Positions 63,345 through 64,000 of a stretch of DNA of 64,000 bases are shown here, piece by piece. Origin of the DNA: an uncultured Flavobacteriales bacterium (GTDB lineage: Bacteria > Bacteroidota > Bacteroidia > Flavobacteriales_D > Parvicellaceae); contig CALSMU010000002.1 of the NCBI GenBank assembly GCA_943787535.1, positions 1 through 64,000 of the forward strand, read 5' to 3'. A program made the translations under genes and the position numbers. The notes under the pieces were generated by a model. It saw only the letters and a program-made list of their open reading frames with translations, had not been told where the DNA came from and searched no databases. Every line of letters begins with the position of its first letter. Position 1 is the first letter of the stretch.

Positions 63345-64000
63345 ATGTATTTGATTAGAATAAATATAATATTGTTTATGATTTCACTCTCTAGTTTCTT
63401 AAAGGCGCAAGAGATGAATTGTCAGGTACAGGTTATTGCCCCAACATTGCAAAGCTCTCCAGCAAATTCAGAGATAATACAAGAATTGCAAGCAACTGTT
63501 TTTGAATTTATTAATGGTACGAAATGGACAAATGAAGTTTTTCAAGATGAGGAACGTATAGAGTGTAGTATTCTAATAAACATAAATTCAAAAACAGGAA
63601 GTGATCAATTTAAGGCAAGTATTCAAGTCTCATCGTCACGGCCTGTTTATGGATCAAGTTTTAAAAGTCGTCTATTAAATTATAATGATAATAGTCTTAC
63701 TTTCCAGTATCAAAGAGGTGCTTCGTTAGTTTTTACCCCAGATAGACACCAAAACAATTTAGCCGATGTTTTGGCTTTCTATGTATATATGGTTATTGGG
63801 TATGACTATGATTCATTTTCCTTAAAAGGAGGGACGCCTTATTTTGATAAAGCACAACAGATTGTATCGAACTGCCAAAATGCACCTGAGGCAGGTTGGA
63901 AACCACAAGAAGGTACAAAAAACAGATATTGGATAGTTGTTAACCATGTGCAGAATTTGTTTGATCCATTACGAGTTTGTTTTTATGAATACCATAGACA
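63345..64000 (+). CDS. DUF4835 family protein, 5' part
   Basis: The gene starts at the ATG at 63345, 11 bases after coaBC, and is still open at the window end (218 residues visible). A signal peptide (about 1-21, ending LKAQ) precedes MNCQVQVIAPTLQSS, FINGTKWTNEVFQDEERI, SSRPVYGSSF and LAFYVYMVIGYDYDSFSLKGG. This is the conserved DUF4835 protein that follows coaBC in Bacteroidota. It is periplasmic, of unknown function. Confidence 0.88.
   Translation, partial: MYLIRINIILFMISLSSFLKAQEMNCQVQVIAPTLQSSPANSEIIQELQATVFEFINGTKWTNEVFQDEERIECSILININSKTGSDQFKASIQVSSSRPVYGSSFKSRLLNYNDNSLTFQYQRGASLVFTPDRHQNNLADVLAFYVYMVIGYDYDSFSLKGGTPYFDKAQQIVSNCQNAPEAGWKPQEGTKNRYWIVVNHVQNLFDPLRVCFYEYHR

Noticed and set aside
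1..64000. tRNA, rRNA, CRISPR, prophage or insertion-sequence features
   Set aside because: No T-loop-like GTTCRANNC cloverleaf, no regular direct repeats with spacers, no transposase or integrase and no phage genes were seen on reading both strands; a computed scan could still find a divergent case.

Overview
The window is AT-rich chromosomal DNA from a member of the Bacteroidota, most likely Flavobacteriia (Flavobacteriales or a close relative). The evidence is as follows. Type IX secretion (T9SS) proteins are present: a PorP/SprF protein, a PorE-like TPR-PD40-OmpA protein and a giant PKD adhesin with a CHU-type C-terminal domain. Other lineage-typical genes are an S46 dipeptidyl peptidase, a class II HMG-CoA reductase, DUF6503 and DUF4835 proteins, and the gene order bamD-rpoZ-coaBC-DUF4835. 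Start codons lack Shine-Dalgarno sequences. At least 14 genes are preceded by perfect copies of the Bacteroidota -7 promoter box TAnnTTTG. I see no rRNA, tRNA, CRISPR array, prophage or insertion sequence, so this looks like ordinary core and shell genome.

Layout. 1-10 kb: the C-terminal part of BamA, a DUF6503 lipoprotein, htpG, a TerB/DnaJ-like protein with a rhomboid protease, a large unknown anchored protein, a nuclease-fold-like protein and an aspartate aminotransferase. 10-15 kb: an S46 peptidase and a tandem array of three FKBP prolyl isomerases, the middle one a mosaic of its neighbours. 15-23.4 kb: a T9SS-linked block, with a 1464-residue PKD adhesin divergent from a tight run of M43-like metalloprotease, PorP/SprF and PorE-like genes. 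23.4-33 kb: murQ, bcp, recA, a TPR lipoprotein with an alpha/beta hydrolase, an ABC exporter pair, and the translation operon thrS-infC-rpmI-rplT, in which infC starts at a non-ATG codon. 33-38 kb: thioesterase, SAM hydroxide adenosyltransferase, phoH, purC, hutI. 38.2-41.9 kb: a SiaC-like phosphoprotein beside a transmembrane double-propeller/SpoIIE phosphatase, a candidate periplasm-sensing partner-switch module. 42-49.9 kb: clpC and gyrA (divergent), a TPR protein and a DUF2797 protein.

From about 50.1 to 57.2 kb the reading frames of four genes are broken by short indels although the encoded residues still look well kept: a small membrane protein, a YD-repeat-like lipoprotein, the C-terminal part of a transglutaminase-like protein, and HMG-CoA reductase. 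Because HMG-CoA reductase is normally essential where it is used, a local consensus-quality problem is at least as likely as real decay. 58-64 kb: an apparently leaderless 36-residue membrane protein, plsC, an alpha-oxoamine synthase of the serine palmitoyltransferase type, and the bamD-rpoZ-coaBC-DUF4835 operon, cut by the window end.

Main themes are envelope building and surface display (BamA, BamD, FKBPs, T9SS, PlsC, the sphingolipid/sulfonolipid-type enzyme), protein quality control (HtpG, ClpC, DnaJ-like, rhomboid, S46) and information processing (RecA, GyrA, ThrS, IF3, L35, L20, omega). The points I would follow up first are the SiaC/propeller-phosphatase pair, the mosaic FKBP array, the indel-dense segment, the hairpin and palindrome around clpC, the inverted repeat before recA, and several enzymes whose expected catalytic or metal-binding residue is replaced.
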